Source of the DNA: Gammaproteobacteria bacterium
GTDB lineage: Bacteria > Pseudomonadota > Gammaproteobacteria > SZUA-229
Direction: 5' to 3'
NCBI GenBank assembly: GCA_030637945.1
Contig: DAOWFN010000057.1
Coordinates: forward strand, 1-8,373
DNA: 8,373 nucleotides
This document shows, piece after piece, positions 7,110 through 8,373 of the stretch (positions are counted from its first letter, which is position 1; each line of letters starts with the position of its first letter). A model generated the notes under the pieces. That model made no database searches. It was given only the letters and a program-made list of their open reading frames with translations, and was not told the origin of the DNA. A program made the translations under genes and the position numbers.

Positions 7110-7168
7110 AATGATTTTCCCGATTTTTATCACTGATAACACCGTTACTCTGCTAGAGGCAGTATTTT

Positions 7169-7263
7169 TAACGTCCACTATTATTTTAGTGTGGACGCTA
7201 GGCTTCTACGCATTGCAGTACGCAGTTCGTCTGTTACAAGACCCTCTGACGCATCGTGTAACA
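7169..7263 (+). promoter_or_regulatory. Structured rne 5' leader: two hairpins, candidate RNase E autoregulatory element
   Basis: Hairpin A pairs 7169-7178 with 7191-7200: ten positions with one A-C mismatch, core CGTCCAC/GTGGACG, and a 12-nt loop rich in U. Hairpin B pairs TGTTACA (7232-7238) with TGTAACA (7257-7263) around an 18-nt loop. TACGCA is directly repeated between them (7207-7212 and 7219-7224). The element ends 40 nt before the rne ATG. In E. coli, hairpins in the rne leader are recognised by RNase E and tune its own mRNA decay. I see an analogous position but cannot show homology to the known rne leader families. Confidence 0.45.
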
Positions 7264-7303
7264 AGTGGTTTAAAAGCGGGACCGACAACAGGTTTAACTG
7301 CAA

Positions 7304-8373
7304 ATGAAACGTATTCTTATCAATGCAGTCCAGAAAGAGGAAGTGCGAGTGGCCATGGTAGATGGTCAGCAACTTTACGATCTGGACGTAGAAGTCCCAT
7401 CACGGGAACAAAAAAAATCCAACGTATACAAAGGTAAAATTACCCGCGTAGAACCAAGCCTGGAGGCTTGTTTTGTTGATTATGGCGCTGAACGTCATGG
7501 GTTTTTACCCTTCAAGGAAGTCGCGCGCATGTACTTCACCGAAGAAGCGCAAAAAGCATCCGGTCGCCCCGATATCCGAACTGCCATCAAAGAAGGACAG
7601 GAAGTTGTCATTCAGGTAGAAAAAGAAGAGCGTGGCAACAAAGGTGCGGCTTTAACCACATTTATTAGTCTGGCAGGGCGCTACCTGGTGCTGATGCCAA
7701 ATAATCCACGTGCCGGTGGCGTATCTCGCCGTATCGAAGGCGAAGATCGAAATCTTATCCGTGAAGCACTCAGTCAGCTCGAAGTGCCAAATGGTATGGG
7801 TTTGATCGTGCGTACAGCAGGTGTTGGCCGTAACGCTGAAGAATTGCAGTGGGATCTGAATTATTTATTACAGCTTTGGACTGCCTTTGAAAAAGCGGCG
7901 GCAGAAAGACCATCGCCATTTTTAATCTATCAGGAAAGTGACGTTACTACGCGTGCATTAAGAGATTATTTCAGAAGTGATATCACTGAAGTGTTGATCG
8001 ATTCAAAAGAAGTCTATGAATCAGCGTTGGATTTTGTGCAGCAGGTAATGCCTAACAGTGTGCAGAAAATCAAGTATTACGATGACAGTGTGCCATTGTT
8101 TAATCGTTTTCAGGTTGAGAATCAGATCGAATCAGCTTATCGCCGTGAAGTGCAATTGCCTTCAGGTGGCTCTATTGTTATCGACCATACAGAAGCATTG
8201 ATCTCTATTGATATCAACTCAGCGCGAGCCACTAAAGGCGGCGATATCGAGGAAACAGCAACAAATACCAACCTGGAAGCGGCGGATGAAGTAGCGCGTC
8301 AATTACGTCTTAGAGATCTAGGCGGCCTCGTGGTGATTGATTTTATCGATATGATGAATAACCGTAATCAGCG
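7304..8373 (+). CDS. rne: Ribonuclease E, N-terminal catalytic part (3' end beyond the window)
   Basis: The first 356 codons of an essential endoribonuclease that processes 5S and 16S rRNA and tRNA precursors, initiates mRNA decay and scaffolds the degradosome at the inner membrane. The S1 domain (about 35-125) has F57 and F67 (EACFVDYGAERHGFLP) at the E. coli positions. The 5'-monophosphate sensor residues are R170/T171 in GLIVRTAGVG (E. coli R169/T170). The Mg-binding aspartates D303 (ISIDINSARA) and D346 (VVIDFIDM) keep E. coli numbering. The Zn-link cysteines and the C-terminal scaffold lie outside, so RNase E rather than RNase G rests on N-terminal similarity (MKRILINA, YDLDVEVP, EERGNKGAALTTFISLAG) and the divergent rluC. 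The ATG at 7304 is firm because an in-frame TAA lies at 7295-7297; AGG at 7290-7292 is the only Shine-Dalgarno candidate. Confidence 0.96.
   Translation, partial: MKRILINAVQKEEVRVAMVDGQQLYDLDVEVPSREQKKSNVYKGKITRVEPSLEACFVDYGAERHGFLPFKEVARMYFTEEAQKASGRPDIRTAIKEGQEVVIQVEKEERGNKGAALTTFISLAGRYLVLMPNNPRAGGVSRRIEGEDRNLIREALSQLEVPNGMGLIVRTAGVGRNAEELQWDLNYLLQLWTAFEKAAAERPSPFLIYQESDVTTRALRDYFRSDITEVLIDSKEVYESALDFVQQVMPNSVQKIKYYDDSVPLFNRFQVENQIESAYRREVQLPSGGSIVIDHTEALISIDINSARATKGGDIEETATNTNLEAADEVARQLRLRDLGGLVVIDFIDMMNNRNQ

Larger units (their letters stand above)
6746..7303. other. Divergent rluC-rne intergenic region, 558 bp, rich in inverted repeats
   Basis: No convincing gene is present. Visible structure: an 18 bp near-palindrome at 6758-6775 (central AATAATTATT); an 8-bp hairpin CTTGATGA/TCATCAAG at 6906-6925; a 4-bp hairpin CAGC/GCTG at 6927-6939; AAAGAAG/CTTTTTT at 6981-6998; CTGCA/TGCAG at 7002-7016; CGTTT/AAACG at 7047-7065; and two larger hairpins at 7169-7200 and 7232-7263. 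The region must carry the start signals for rluC (leftward) and rne (rightward). E. coli rne has a long structured leader through which RNase E controls its own mRNA, so a comparable arrangement is expected here. Confidence 0.7.

Noticed and set aside
7067..7305. Nine-base repeat ACTGCAAAT at 7067-7075 and 7297-7305, the latter overlapping the rne ATG
   Set aside because: A single 9-mer repeat is expected by chance in AT-rich sequence of this length and it forms no complementary pair.
7111..7437. Open frame of 108 codons with a hydrophobic N-terminus overlapping the rne start
   Set aside because: It has no ribosome site, starts at the candidate rne -10 region, and its second half is the rne coding region read in another frame. 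The hydrophobic start follows from T-rich DNA.

Overview
The window reads as chromosomal DNA of a gammaproteobacterium with a moderate, slightly AT-leaning base composition. RNase E, RluC, RlmD and CysM all look like the gammaproteobacterial forms. The catalytic aspartates of RNase E fall at residues 303 and 346, the same numbers as in Escherichia coli. The genus cannot be named from sequence alone. No phage, IS, CRISPR, tRNA or rRNA was seen.

Layout, left to right. Positions 1-1559 (minus strand) hold the N-terminal part of a TonB-dependent outer-membrane receptor whose 3' end lies outside the window. It is transcribed away from cysM (plus, 1658-2557; cysteine synthase B) across a roughly 100 bp divergent region that contains a clean 7-6-7 dyad. 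rlmD (plus, 2626-3981; 23S rRNA m5U1939 methyltransferase) follows cysM and probably shares its transcript. A strong bidirectional terminator (4086-4127) separates this rightward unit from a leftward operon. That operon, in transcription order, is rluC (6745-5804; 23S rRNA pseudouridine synthase), a HAD-family phosphatase (5796-5125) and sppA (5093-4152; membrane signal-peptide peptidase). Beyond rluC is a 558 bp divergent intergenic region (6746-7303) rich in inverted repeats. The N-terminal 356 codons of rne (RNase E, from 7304) then run off the right edge.

The shared theme is RNA metabolism: RNase E matures rRNA and turns over mRNA, and RluC and RlmD modify 23S rRNA. CysM makes cysteine, SppA clears membrane signal peptides, and the receptor imports an unknown ligand. 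From general knowledge, rne/rluC/HAD/sppA and cysM/rlmD are each familiar gammaproteobacterial neighbourhoods. Here they lie tail to tail, and the genes often found next (relA after rlmD; maf, yceD and rpmF after sppA) are absent.

I do not see a new defence, mobile or biosynthetic system. The parts most worth a second look are non-coding: the structured rne leader, a hairpin cluster further upstream, and the dyad between the receptor and cysM.
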